Source: Aquilaria yunnanensis
Taxonomy: Eukaryota > Streptophyta > Magnoliopsida > Malvales > Thymelaeaceae
Assembly (NCBI GenBank): GCA_039654915.1
Contig: CM077595.1
Span: 50,003,501-50,067,500 of the forward strand
Direction of reading: 5' to 3'
DNA length: 64,000 nt
The translations under genes were made by a program, and so were the position numbers. The notes below the pieces were generated by a model. The model was not told the origin of the DNA. It was given only the letters and a program-made list of their open reading frames with translations, and did no database searches. This document shows, piece by piece, positions 22,553 through 32,289 of the stretch; position 1 is the first letter of the stretch; each line of letters begins with the position of its first letter.

Positions 22553-24470
22553 TTGGCTATTCTGCTCAACTCGGCATTCTTGACGATCGAGTTAGCGTAG
22601 AACACCTTGGCCTTCTATAGACGCTCTTCGGTCCAAGTTCGAACCGAAGACTGTTTTGCTACCCAAGCTTTGAAGTATCTGCTATACGCCAAGAGCTGCA
22701 AAGAAAAGGGGGGGGGGAGGAAGGACATTTGGTAAAGTTGCACAAGGAAAGCGAAACAATTGGAAAAATAAATAAAGGGTCTAAAGAGTACCTGGGCAAC
22801 GTTCTCGGACATCCTCACGGCGAAGATCTCCTCGTTCGGGCACTCGTCGGACACGAATTTGAAGGTAGCCTAGGTGAGCATGCCCATTGCCATTTGGGGA
22901 GCCATTTGCTGGCTGTCTACGAAGAATAAATTCATCTCCTGCATGAAATATGAGAAAGCCTCCCATGGAACCTTATCCTAAAGGAAATGAGAGTCCCGAA
23001 GGGCCCACCTCTGAGTGTGCTCCACCATCCATGCCGAGGGCGCCAATTCTTCTGCAAAGTCAAGACACAGTTCCATCAGTATCTTGTGCCTTAGCCATAT
23101 TTCCATAAGATTGAGAGTGCTGAAAATGTCTAAGTTTATAAAGACATGGCTAAGAGTCAAACCTGGCGGCACCTCGATGACGTCATCGTCGGAATCATGG
23201 ACCTCCTCCACTTCGGCAGGGACATTTTTGCCCTTGCTTCTTTTGCGCTCCTCGAGCTCTTTAGTAGATGGGCCTTCTGCCGAAGAACCTAAGAGGTCCG
23301 CTGAAGAGGTAGGACTCCGAGGAGTGGAGCTGACGGTTAGCTCCGGCGGCAAATCGGCCTGGACTTCGAGCTGGCCCCCGACCTCCACAGCGTCCTCCGG
23401 AGGTGGGGGAAGGTGGTCCTTCTTCGCCTTCTTAGTCGAACATGGCTCGCCTCCAGACGTTTTTCGCCTCTTCGAATCCCCCTTCTTCGTCTGTTCCCCC
23501 TTCTCGGCTTGACCAAGGAAGAGGGATTTGTAGAAAGTGGCTAACTGATCTCCCATCTCTGAAAAAGAAGGAAAATATCAGTGTAAGTCCAAAGGGATGC
23601 TTATACCAAAAATTTGGAAAGTAACTTACTCTCAAAAAGGGCTTCGTAAGTGAGCTCCCCCCGAAGAAGCATCACCAGCCATGACTTCTTCCTGTCAATG
23701 GCAGGAGCTAGCATGTCGAGGTCCATCTTATGCTCCTTGAGCACCCCTAGCTCCCGAAGAACCTCCTCAATCATAAGGTTCCACTTAATCGGGATGGGAT
23801 ACAAGGAGCGTGATGGGACCACGACATCCTAGTCGGTGACAGCTAGGATACGGCTGTTGAAATCCTCAAACCTTGCTGCCCACTCAGGAGTTAGTAACTT
23901 CTTGGTATCAACGACATCCGTCTCCAGCTTCCCCCGGGCCCACCTAGTTGGCATGTGTGACCATGCCTCTGCCACCTTCAGGAAGAAGAACTTCCTTTGT
24001 CACCCTCGCCAACTATCTCTAGTGTCAAAGGTGAACATGTATTTTTTGCTCCCAGATCCCCAAGGTAGCAAGAAATAGAAGCCACCCTTTGGGACTGAAT
24101 AGAGCTTGTAGTACTACATGAAAATGATGAAGTGGGGTTCTATTTTGAAAACCCCACACATGCAGAGAAAAGCATTGAAGTAACAGTAAGAGTTGGGAGG
24201 AAGCTGATTCACGGTTATGCCATGGAATTGGCAAAAGTCATAAATCATCTTCGGCGGAGGAAACAGAAGTCCGGCCTTCAGTTGGGCCTGAAAAATGGTA
24301 ACCTCGTTATCTTTGTTCATGAAACTGAAATGGCCGGGATGGGGTAGTCTGGTGGTGGCATAAAAAGGAAGAAAAAACTTAGTTGTCCACTTCGTTAATT
24401 TTTTCGAAGTGGAACAACATGGGTGAGACAAGAGAGGTTGCCAGCTCTCGGGAATAGTTTGGATAGACAT
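22553..24470 (-). pseudogene. Antisense gene of element B, exons 1-3 and start of exon 4
   Basis: Minus strand. Exon 1 24470-23630, intron 1 23629-23559, exon 2 23558-23163, intron 2 23162-23052, exon 3 23051-22792, intron 3 22791-22696, exon 4 from 22695 to the D insertion. All introns are GT-AG with pyrimidine-rich 3' ends. The start at 24470 gives an exon 1 of 841 nt, nine more than C and F, matching three extra codons before the shared ESWQPLL. Exon 1 has nonsense codons near 24115, 24000 and 23831; exon 3 is 260 nt as in every copy. An in-frame ATG at 24500 is an alternative start. Confidence 0.85.
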
Positions 24471-24780
24471 GAGGGGAATAGGGGAAGACATGTTCAGCAA
24501 AAGAAGACGACTTTAGAAAAATGGGTCAGGGACTTCGGGAAAAAAGAAAAGAGCTTCGGGGACTAGAAAAAAAGGGAACCGAAGAGATCGAGGAACCTCT
24601 GGAAGGGAAACCCACCAAAACGTTTGCCGAAGTCGGGATTAGAAGACGCCGTCATAAATGGTGGCCAGAAAATCGCTCCACCACTTGCACCGCCGCAAAA
24701 GAGAAAGAAGAGCTCGAAGACAAACGAGAACAGGACATAGGCAAAGGAGAGCAAATGATGGCCATGAGGGGGAGGAAGGT

Positions 24781-24787
24781 TTATATA
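24781..24787 (-). promoter_or_regulatory. TATA box of the antisense gene (B)
   Basis: TATATAA on the minus strand, about 310 bp before the start at 24470, matching A and F in position and context (GCCTTCCTCC-like bases just downstream). Confidence 0.6.
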
Positions 24788-25230
24788 GACTGATGAAGGG
24801 TAGCCAAATCGTCATCATAACTACTCTGTGAAGGGGAATCGTCGCCATAATTGCCCCTCAAAGGCGAAAAGACGCGGCTGGTGTAACCGACGCGACTACC
24901 CCCAATCACCACATGCCACGCGTCATCCAACATGTGAAACGAGGACACACTTTCTGACACTAAGAAAACCTAGGCACGCCTTTCAAAACTGACACTCCTG
25001 GTTACGAGACGTGATGGTCCACTGACCTGTAGCAGAAAAAGTAAAAAAAAAAACAAGAGAGCGCGCGCACCTCGAGAACGCCAAGGGACTAACCAGGGGG
25101 CAAGTAGTGACACTTCGGATGGGAAGGCATACCTTCGGGTGGCGAGGTGTCTTCATACACGGTGTCCTACTCTGAGTCTTACAAGGTGCCCTCAAAGATT
25201 CTAGAAGCCGAAGTCTCCGTTTCGACTTTC
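24788..25230. other. Non-coding region of B between antisense promoter and polypurine tract
   Basis: No gene. Upstream promoter region of the antisense gene on one strand, 3' untranslated region of the element on the other. Contains ccacgcgtca (about 24914), a decayed form of the G-box found here in A and C. Confidence 0.5.
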
Positions 25231-25245
25231 CGAAGGGGGGGCATG
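25231..25245 (+). other. Polypurine tract of B
   Basis: CGAAGGGGGGGCATG directly before the 3' LTR. Confidence 0.85.
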
Positions 25246-26121
25246 TGATAGCCGAAGCGCTATCTTCCTTTAAACCCATGAGCTTGAGGAAAACACTACT
25301 CTCAGAAAAGGCAAACATCACCCATAAGGAATGCGAGCACCAACCTCGGAAAGAAGGGTCTAACACCTTCAACATCCGACCTCAGTGATCTATCTTCACC
25401 CCTGGTAAGTTGACAGTACCGACCTCGGGAATACGGTGCACCACCATCCTCGATGAGGTGACCTAACCGGCTTCGAAGGAGGGAGATGCACCGCCTTTGG
25501 CAGCGGAGAACACCCTCGAAGGGGGGGCATCCATGCCAAGGGGACTCACGAAATACTGAGACGACCTCGGAAAGAAGCCCTCCTATTTCGAATGGGGCTC
25601 CTCTACTGAAGGTATCTCAAGAGTACAGCAAAGACAATTAACAAGCCTCTGACGTGCCGCCTTCGTAAACAACACGCTGCCACGCCGCCACCGCACACAT
25701 CCTATCGCGCAGACCTACCACGGCCTAGATCTCTGGCCAGAACGGCCTGTAGCCGGCTAGAGGCCCCCACGCCCAAAGGTACAGATTATATCCGACCGAA
25801 CACGTGTCATAATCTGAGCGGGTCACGTCAAGCAGGCTTCTCCATTACACCCTCCTATATATACTAAGCAAATGGCCTCGGTAGGGGGCATCTCTGGAGA
25901 AAAGGTACATTTCATATTCTTACTACTTCCCGTCTCTCAAAATACTGACTTGGGCGTCGGAGGCTTCTCACCAGAAAAATACTCCAGGGACCTCCTAACC
26001 TTTATTCTTTGAGTGTTTCAGGCAATCTCTCCTTGGAAGTCTATTCTTCAGGCGTTTCTCCCCCACTGGAAGTCCCTCCCAGCCTCACCATGTCAAACAG
26101 CGAAGAAGCCGATGGGCATCA
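25246..26121 (+). repeat. 3' LTR of Tat element B
   Basis: 876 bp, TGATAGCCGAAG to GGGCATCA. G-box CACGTG at 25801-25806, TATATATA at 25856-25863. Followed by gagag, the likely target-site copy; the left copy is lost with the 5' end of B. Confidence 0.92.
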
Positions 26122-27751
26122 GAGAGTAAGTCATCTTCCAGATTTTGTTATATGTACTCCTTTAGACTTACACTGTTGTCTTTCCGTTTTAAGAGATGGG
26201 CAATTAATCTGCTGCATTTTACAAGTCCCTCTTCCTCGGTCAAGCCGAGAAAGGGGAGCAGCAAAGGAAGAAAGCTGCCCCGAAGAGGAAGAAGACGTCG
26301 GGGGGAGGGCCATCTTCGGCGAGGTAGTCAAAGAAGGCCAAGGAGGACCCTCTTCCGCCTCCTCCAGAAGGCAACATAGAGGTGCAGGACCAGTCCTCGG
26401 TTCGCGCCGACCCTCCCTTAGAGCCAGCCATCAGCTCGACTCCTTGAAGCCCCATCACTGTGGTGGATACCTTGGGGACTTTGGCAGGGGGCATTTCCGC
26501 CGAAGAGCTCGAAGAGCACCGAAGAAGGAAAGGAAAGTAGGTCCCAGCCGATGTACAAGAGGTCAGTGACTCCGAGGAGGATGTCGCCGAGGTTCCACCA
26601 GGTTTGCCCTTTAGCCATTTTTCTGTGAGTTTGGGAATTTTCGGCATTTTAGATCTTATAGATGAATGGCTAAGGGATAATGTGCTAATGGAACTTCAGA
26701 GTGATTTTGTAGAGGAGCAGGCGCCCGCTGCATGGATGGTAGAGCACGCTCGGAAGTGGGCCTTTCGGGACTCCCATATTCTAAAGGACAAGGTGCCAAA
26801 AGAGCGTTTCTGGATCTTCACAGAGGACATGAACTTGTTTTTTTAGGACAGCCAAAAAATGGCTCCTCAGATGGTGAAGGGCGTCCTCACCAACGCCACC
26901 TTCAAGTCCCTTTGTGAGGAGTGCCCAAATAAAGACTTCCTCACCACGAGGATGTTCGAACATGCTGCCCAAGTATCCTGCAAACCTTTTATCCTTTCAC
27001 CAAAATTTTTCTAAGTGTTTGCTTTGCTTTGCAAAAGTCACCGAGTGTCCTTCCCTTTACAGCTTTTGGCGTACAGTGGATAGTTCAAAGCTTGGGCAGC
27101 GAAACAGTCTTCGGTGTGATCTCAGACTGAAGAGTCCTTGGCAAGAGCCAAGTCATTTTGTGCCACCTCGGTCCTTAAGTATGGCGAGCTTAACAAGATA
27201 ACCAAGGACAAGGTGGCTAAACTTCAGGAGGAGTTCTTGAAGAGTCAGGAGGAGCTCTATCAGAATTTCTCCAAGAAGGTGTCTAACCTCGACATGAAGG
27301 TTGTCACGCTAACTTCGGCTAACGAGGCCTACCGAAAGAAGAATGAGAAGGACTCTGCACTCTTCACAAAGGCCCTTGCAACAATGCCAAAACTTCAAGC
27401 TGAGGTCGATGTCTTGAAGAAGGAGAAGAAGAAGAAGAAGACGAAGAAGCTGGGAGGGAGGCCGCCAAGCTGAGGAATGAGCTGGATGACTTGGGTGTCG
27501 AGAAGGACAAGGCCGATCAAGCAACGAAGGTTGCATTCCAAGACGGCTTCTGCTTGGCTCGGCACCAAGCTCTGACCAAGTACCCCGACCTCGACCTCTC
27601 CTTCTTGGCGGGCCTAGATATCCCCGAAGGACCTCACTGGACATGGTCAAAGATAGAGCACCTCACTCTTCCCTTTGTTCTTCCTTCGGCACCGAAGGTT
27701 GTGACAGAGGAGGTTGGTGGTGAAGTAGCTCAAGATGATGAGGTCCCCTAG
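26122..27751 (+). pseudogene. Antisense gene of fragment E, last bases of exon 1 to exon 4
   Basis: Exon 1 remnant 26122-26125, intron 1 26126-26193, exon 2 26194-26601, intron 2 26602-26712, exon 3 26713-26972, intron 3 26973-27062, exon 4 27063-27751. Exon positions match A, B, C and F and exon 3 is 260 nt. Exon 2 has TAA after three codons and more stops; exon 4 has stops near 27090 and 27118 and a frameshift before 27491, then keeps FCLARHQALTKYPDLDLSF and IPEGPHWTWSK. The base before the intron 3 donor is A instead of G. Inactive. Confidence 0.82.
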
Positions 27752-27913
27752 GCGTCCAGACTCAGAATAGTCTTTCTATTTCATTCTTCTTTTTCTTTGT
27801 AAACTTCTCCTTGTTGTACCAAGGCATAAATGAAATTTCTTTTTTTCTCCAAAATTTGGCTAAGTCTTAGGACATATTTCTCCTATACTATCTTCAATAC
27901 CGAGGGTTAGTTC
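26122..27913 (-). mobile_element. Inverted Tat fragment E
   Basis: Only the antisense gene (plus strand here) and some spacer survive, so the element lies in minus orientation. Its left side is cut by the 3' LTR of B exactly at the exon 1/intron 1 boundary, its right side by a copia LTR fragment. No gag, pol or LTR of E is in the window. Confidence 0.8.
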
Positions 27914-28033
27914 TGTTAGTGTTGTGCCCAAAAAGCCAATCATGAGATGATTGTATTTTTTGGACAATGAGTCATGATATTTTATTGAGGCATTAATCCA
28001 GCAATTATGTTTGTTGTTTTGTTTCTGTGTGAC
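27914..28033 (+). repeat. Copia LTR fragment (first 120 bp)
   Basis: Same family as 5208-6623, sharing its TGTTAGTG start; cut where the LTR of F begins. The last five bases gtgac are the likely target site of F. Confidence 0.85.
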
Positions 28034-31000
28034 TGATGCGGTCCGGGGATGCGGAGCCAGCATCTGATGCGGTCCGGTTAGGCGGAGCCAGCATCTCCAC
28101 AGTGTGCAGCGGTGTGGGCAGTAGGGGGTCCTGGAGGTACAAGAAGGTACCCTGAGAGGGTCACCTTAAGTGATGGCCGGCAGCTTCCTGGTACTGTGGC
28201 TAATGAGGATGGGAAAGACTTCCAGCACAGGAGAGATCTCGGAGTGAAGATCCTTCAGGGAGACCTGGCTGAAAAACTCAGAAAACAGGGGTTAGGAGGC
28301 CCCCGGGGTGGCTTTCTGGGGGGAACCTCCGACGCCAAAGTCAGTGCTTCTAGACAGAAGGAGACATAGTAATAAGCATAATAGACTCTTGCCTTGCGTG
28401 TCTTTCTGAGGGCTGAAGGGAGAGTATTCAGGCGGAGGGAGGAGAGCGTCCTCTGTTTTTCGGCCTCTCTGTCCTCTTTTTCTCTCTGGGGAAGTGACAC
28501 GATCCCCCGTGCCCCTGCCCGGGATACCCTGTGAGCATTTGTCTCACGGTGGATTGTAATTGGCTAGCTGAGTATGTGTGCGGATTAAATCCGATGCTAC
28601 TAGTTGATTAACCTAGAAATGCAACATGCATGCTCTTATGCTTTGACTTGGTTTATTAAAACCAAAAAACATTAAACAAGAACTCGGCCGAGAAATTTCT
28701 GCACAAATATATACAAACTGCCAAAGCATATCAAAATCAACATTTGTGTGAGTTTAACAACACATAAACAACTCGTGAAAGCATTCATACAATGAAGCAA
28801 CTAATGCTCTCACCCAAGAACAATCCTGGAGTCAAGGACTCTTTATAACATAGACTATGGAGGCAAACTAAAGTACTGTATCAAAATACAAGACTTTACT
28901 GAGATCTCTTTACCCTAGCTCCCACTTCGGACACCCGTCCCAGTGGCGAGTCTCACAAGTCCTCTGCCAAGTGCTACTAGGCTCTGCAGCCAAAGGAAGA
29001 AACTAGTTAGTACTGCAACCTGACCAACAACCCAACTGAGCACTTAGGTAAATTAGAAACTCAAGGTTTCTCAACTACCATACCTTTACACACCAAAAGC
29101 TCACTACCGCGATAATCCTCAACGATTACCCGGTCCAGCAACTTCAGGCTCTGCATAACAATTAGGGAGTGAGAATTCAACAATTCTCAGTAAGGGGTCT
29201 TCAATGTACCTGCAATAAAAAGCTAGGACTCTGGCTGTGAGCTCACACAGCATGAGGGTACTAGTATATATGCATATAACCAGGTCATAGACCTCTCCTC
29301 AAGTAGTCCTCCTCACGGAGTAATACTCCGGACCTAGCGAGTTTAAACCCGCTCTAGCAAGCCGAAGCTTACTACAAACGATCATGTAGCCTCTTCGTAG
29401 TTGTTATGCAGGGGAATTATGGTGGGACTTTGTAGACTAGGCCACAGGGCCTCGTTGATGTAGACTAGATGAACAAGGTTTTGCCTCGTGGCCTCGTGGC
29501 TACGGCACGGCTAGGCCGACGAGGGTTCTAAAGCTCTCACCTGAACTAATGATAGCTAATTATGTTCATTTGCAACATAGTTTCCTTAAAAACTTGGCTT
29601 CACTTTGAGTTAATATAAATCTAAAACTGAGACATTTTAAGTGTTTTTAAAACATTTAGGTGATAGTACTCCCTCTTAGCTTCGTATGGAATCTTGAATC
29701 ACCTCAATCGGACACCCGAGCGAAAAGTTATGCTGAAAACAAAATTGGGTGTCGGATGCTGTCTCGACGACGCGTCGCCACAGTTGTCGACGTTCTGAGA
29801 CAGTTTTACTGGATTGGCGACGCGTCGCTGGTTTTGACCTGAAATTGGAGACGCGTCGCCAATCTGCAGAAATGCAAAATTGGCGCGTTTTACTGCTATG
29901 AACTTTGGCAATCAATTACACATATCAAAATGCATAGAAAGCTACCAAATTTCATACACACAAAGTACATGTTGCAAGGAACATAACCAACCATCAAAAG
30001 CTAAGCTATGATGTATCGTAACATCAAACAATTCCTCTCAATCCCGCTAGTCCACCATAATTCACCAAAACGTTTCCTTAATGCCTTAGCTAAAACCACT
30101 CGAATTTTTCAAGCAAATCCAAGCTAAGGGCATTCCATGAACTTAAAAACACAACTCCCTTACCTTAACTCCAAGAACCAAGCAAGAATCAAGCTCCTTT
30201 TCGTTCAACCAAGCTTACCCAAGTTCTACCTAAGTTCCAAACCAAAACAATAGCACTAAACATCAAAATCACCATCTCTAACCAAAACCCAAGCTTCAAA
30301 ACAACCAGATAGCTTTGAATTCAATCAAGAACACAACTCTTACCTCGTTCAAAAACAGGGGATGGAGAAAAACACTCTTCCAAGCTTCAAAAACATGATT
30401 TCAAGCCTGAAAATGCTTCCTCCTAGCTTATACTTTGAATCACACCTTTTGGCACCAAAATCACTTGTTTCCAAGCTCAATTTGGGAGTCAAATGGGGTT
30501 GAGAAGGTGGAAAACGGGTTTTGGAAGCCCAAAGCCCTCTTTCCCCTTCTTAAACCCTCACTTAACCCTTAAACCATCAAAGTATTAAGCTTGTTACAAT
30601 TAGGTCCCCCATCTTTGTAACCTAGTAGTTCTTGATTAAATTCTTGTCTATTTGTCAAGTTTGAGTTAAAGTTAAGAGTTAAGTTATAAAAATTCATTTT
30701 AAAACATTCGGGACTCGTCCCGGTTATTCAGGATGCAAAATTACCATTTTACCCCTGAACTTAGTTCAGTGCCTTATTCTTTTCGGAACTTAGTGAACTT
30801 TGGTAAACTTCTCTCTTGCTATGTAAACTTAACTTAAGCTTCTAAACTTAATTTAAAACACTTTACCTTCCTCAACTGCCTCTCCCACTAGAAGGGCCAT
30901 AACAGGAAGCCCCCCTTGTTTGTGACCATTTCCCTGGTATATAAGGGAGGGGGTGATCCCCTCATGTGTATGGGCAGATGGTGTTCATTTTTTTGGGCGT

Positions 31001-31496
31001 GGGGGCCCCAGCCACCTGCTGGCTCTTCGGTCCGTGAGCCATTGTAGGTGTAGCCCTGTGCGACAGGACGAATGCTGCGATGGCGTGTTAGAGCGTGTCT
31101 GTGGGTGGCTTGTCGGAGACGTATATGAGCGGAGTGTCAGAGACTCCTTGATGGCTCTTGCTGTACAACCGAAGTCCCTTTGGTTGATGTCTCACTTCGG
31201 GGTGAGGTGCCCTTTCCCGGAGTCGGGCTGGAACTTTGGTGTCTACGTCTTCGGGGGGCTTTCTCCTGCAGGGGGTGGTTGGTCTTTCTCCCCCGAAGAT
31301 GGCTCGGTCGCCTTCCCGAAGGAGGCGCTACGCTGGCTCCTGAAGTTGGAATTTGGTGAGCTACCAAGGTCGTGTGCCTCAGGTGTATGACTTCCTTCAC
31401 TCCAGAGTCCTTTCCGAGGTCGTATGCCTCAGGTGTCTGGCTCCCTCTTTCCCATGGTCGGTTGGTGGTCAGGGCGATAGCACTTTGGCTATCACA
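28034..31496 (-). repeat. 3' LTR of F, split by a solo LTR
   Basis: LTR sequence is 28034-28494 plus 30910-31496 (about 1048 bp). The end at 28034-28095 is two 31-bp tandem units (TGATGCGG...CCAGCATC), also in the other LTR. A minus-strand TATA element (CTTATATACC) lies near 30937-30946. Confidence 0.85.
28495..30904 (+). mobile_element. Tekay/Del-like solo LTR (2410 bp) inside the LTR of F
   Basis: TGACACGATCCCCCGTGCCC to GGGCCATAACA, flanked by duplication GGAAG (28490-28494 and 30905-30909). AT-rich and non-coding. A related sequence lies inverted at 53639-54573 (shared aggttaatcaactagta, attacaacc and tctcagtaagggg-type segments). Confidence 0.85.
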
Positions 31497-31510
31497 TGCC
31501 CCCCTTGGAA
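31497..31510 (-). other. Polypurine tract of F
   Basis: Plus-strand CATGCCCCCCTTGG, read on the minus strand as a purine run next to the LTR start TGATAG. Confidence 0.8.
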
Positions 31511-32009
31511 AGGCCAAAGTGGAGACTTCGGCAAGTAGTCCTTTTGGTGTCCATCTATCGCCCAATTGGCAGTTTTGACAAGACGACCTCGTGGACTCCC
31601 GGAGGCCCACGTGGTAGTATGTCCATTTCGGTCGAACAAGGCGGCACGGAGCCTTGAACCCCGGACCTTATGGATTTACACTCGGAGTATGACGTCGGTT
31701 GGGGAGGCACTTCGCCTCCGAGGTGATAAGCCTTGTTCGGACAGATGTCATCTATACATCCTTCGGTGTTCTTGAGATACCCAACTTTTTTATTTTTCCC
31801 GCCATAGGCTAGTGAACTGTCGGGCCAGTCTCAAACAGTTGCCCGGGTTTTCTGGATGTCAGAAAATGCATCCTAGTTTCTCGTGACGGATGACATGTGG
31901 CAGGCATCAGCTGGGATGGGCATGCCTTTTCACGCTCGAGGGGCCATTATGGCAACGTTTCACCTTCGTGCAGCATTTATGACGCCCTTTTGGCTGCCCT
32001 TCCTCGATC
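31511..32009. other. Upstream region of the antisense gene in F
   Basis: No gene. Corresponds to the promoter-side region of the antisense gene in A, B and C, including a decayed G-box (catgtggca near 31894). Confidence 0.5.
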
Positions 32010-32016
32010 TATATAA
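32010..32016 (+). promoter_or_regulatory. TATA box of the antisense gene (F)
   Basis: TATATAA followed by GCCTTCCTCC, 280 bp before the ATG at 32290; aligned with the TATA boxes in A and B. Confidence 0.65.
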
Positions 32017-32289
32017 GCCTTCCTCCTGTCATACTCTTCATTTGTGTTTTTTTTGCTCTCACTTTTTTCTGTGCCTTTTTCTCCTCTTTTGTGGTGGTTT
32101 TAGCGATGAAGCAATTTCCGGTGATCTTTCACAGTGGTGTCCTCAAACCCAGACTTCGGCAAGACTTTTGGTGGGTTCTGATTTCTAGAGTTCCTTCGGT
32201 TTCTGCTTTTCTTTTCGCTTCCCGAAGTCATTTTTTCTCTTTCCGAAATCATTTTTCCCCCTTTTTCTGAAGTCATTTTTCGGTCAACC

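Larger units (their letters stand above)
6726..26121 (+). mobile_element. Tat-type Ty3/gypsy element B, host to two nested insertions
   Basis: Order: truncated 5' LTR, primer site, gag, protease, RT, two RNase H regions, integrase, antisense gene, polypurine tract, complete 3' LTR. A Tekay-like solo LTR (9226-12820) and element D (17064-22547) are inserted in it; without them it is about 10.3 kb. The shared 393 bp of its LTRs differ at roughly 37 positions (about 9 percent, my count by eye), so it is old. It sits in fragment E: right-hand flank gagag (26122-26126) is the end of exon 1 of E's antisense gene. Confidence 0.9.

Noticed and set aside
26009..26569. 186-codon plus-strand frame from the B LTR into E
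   Set aside because: Chance fusion of LTR sequence with an out-of-frame reading of exon 2 of the antisense gene.
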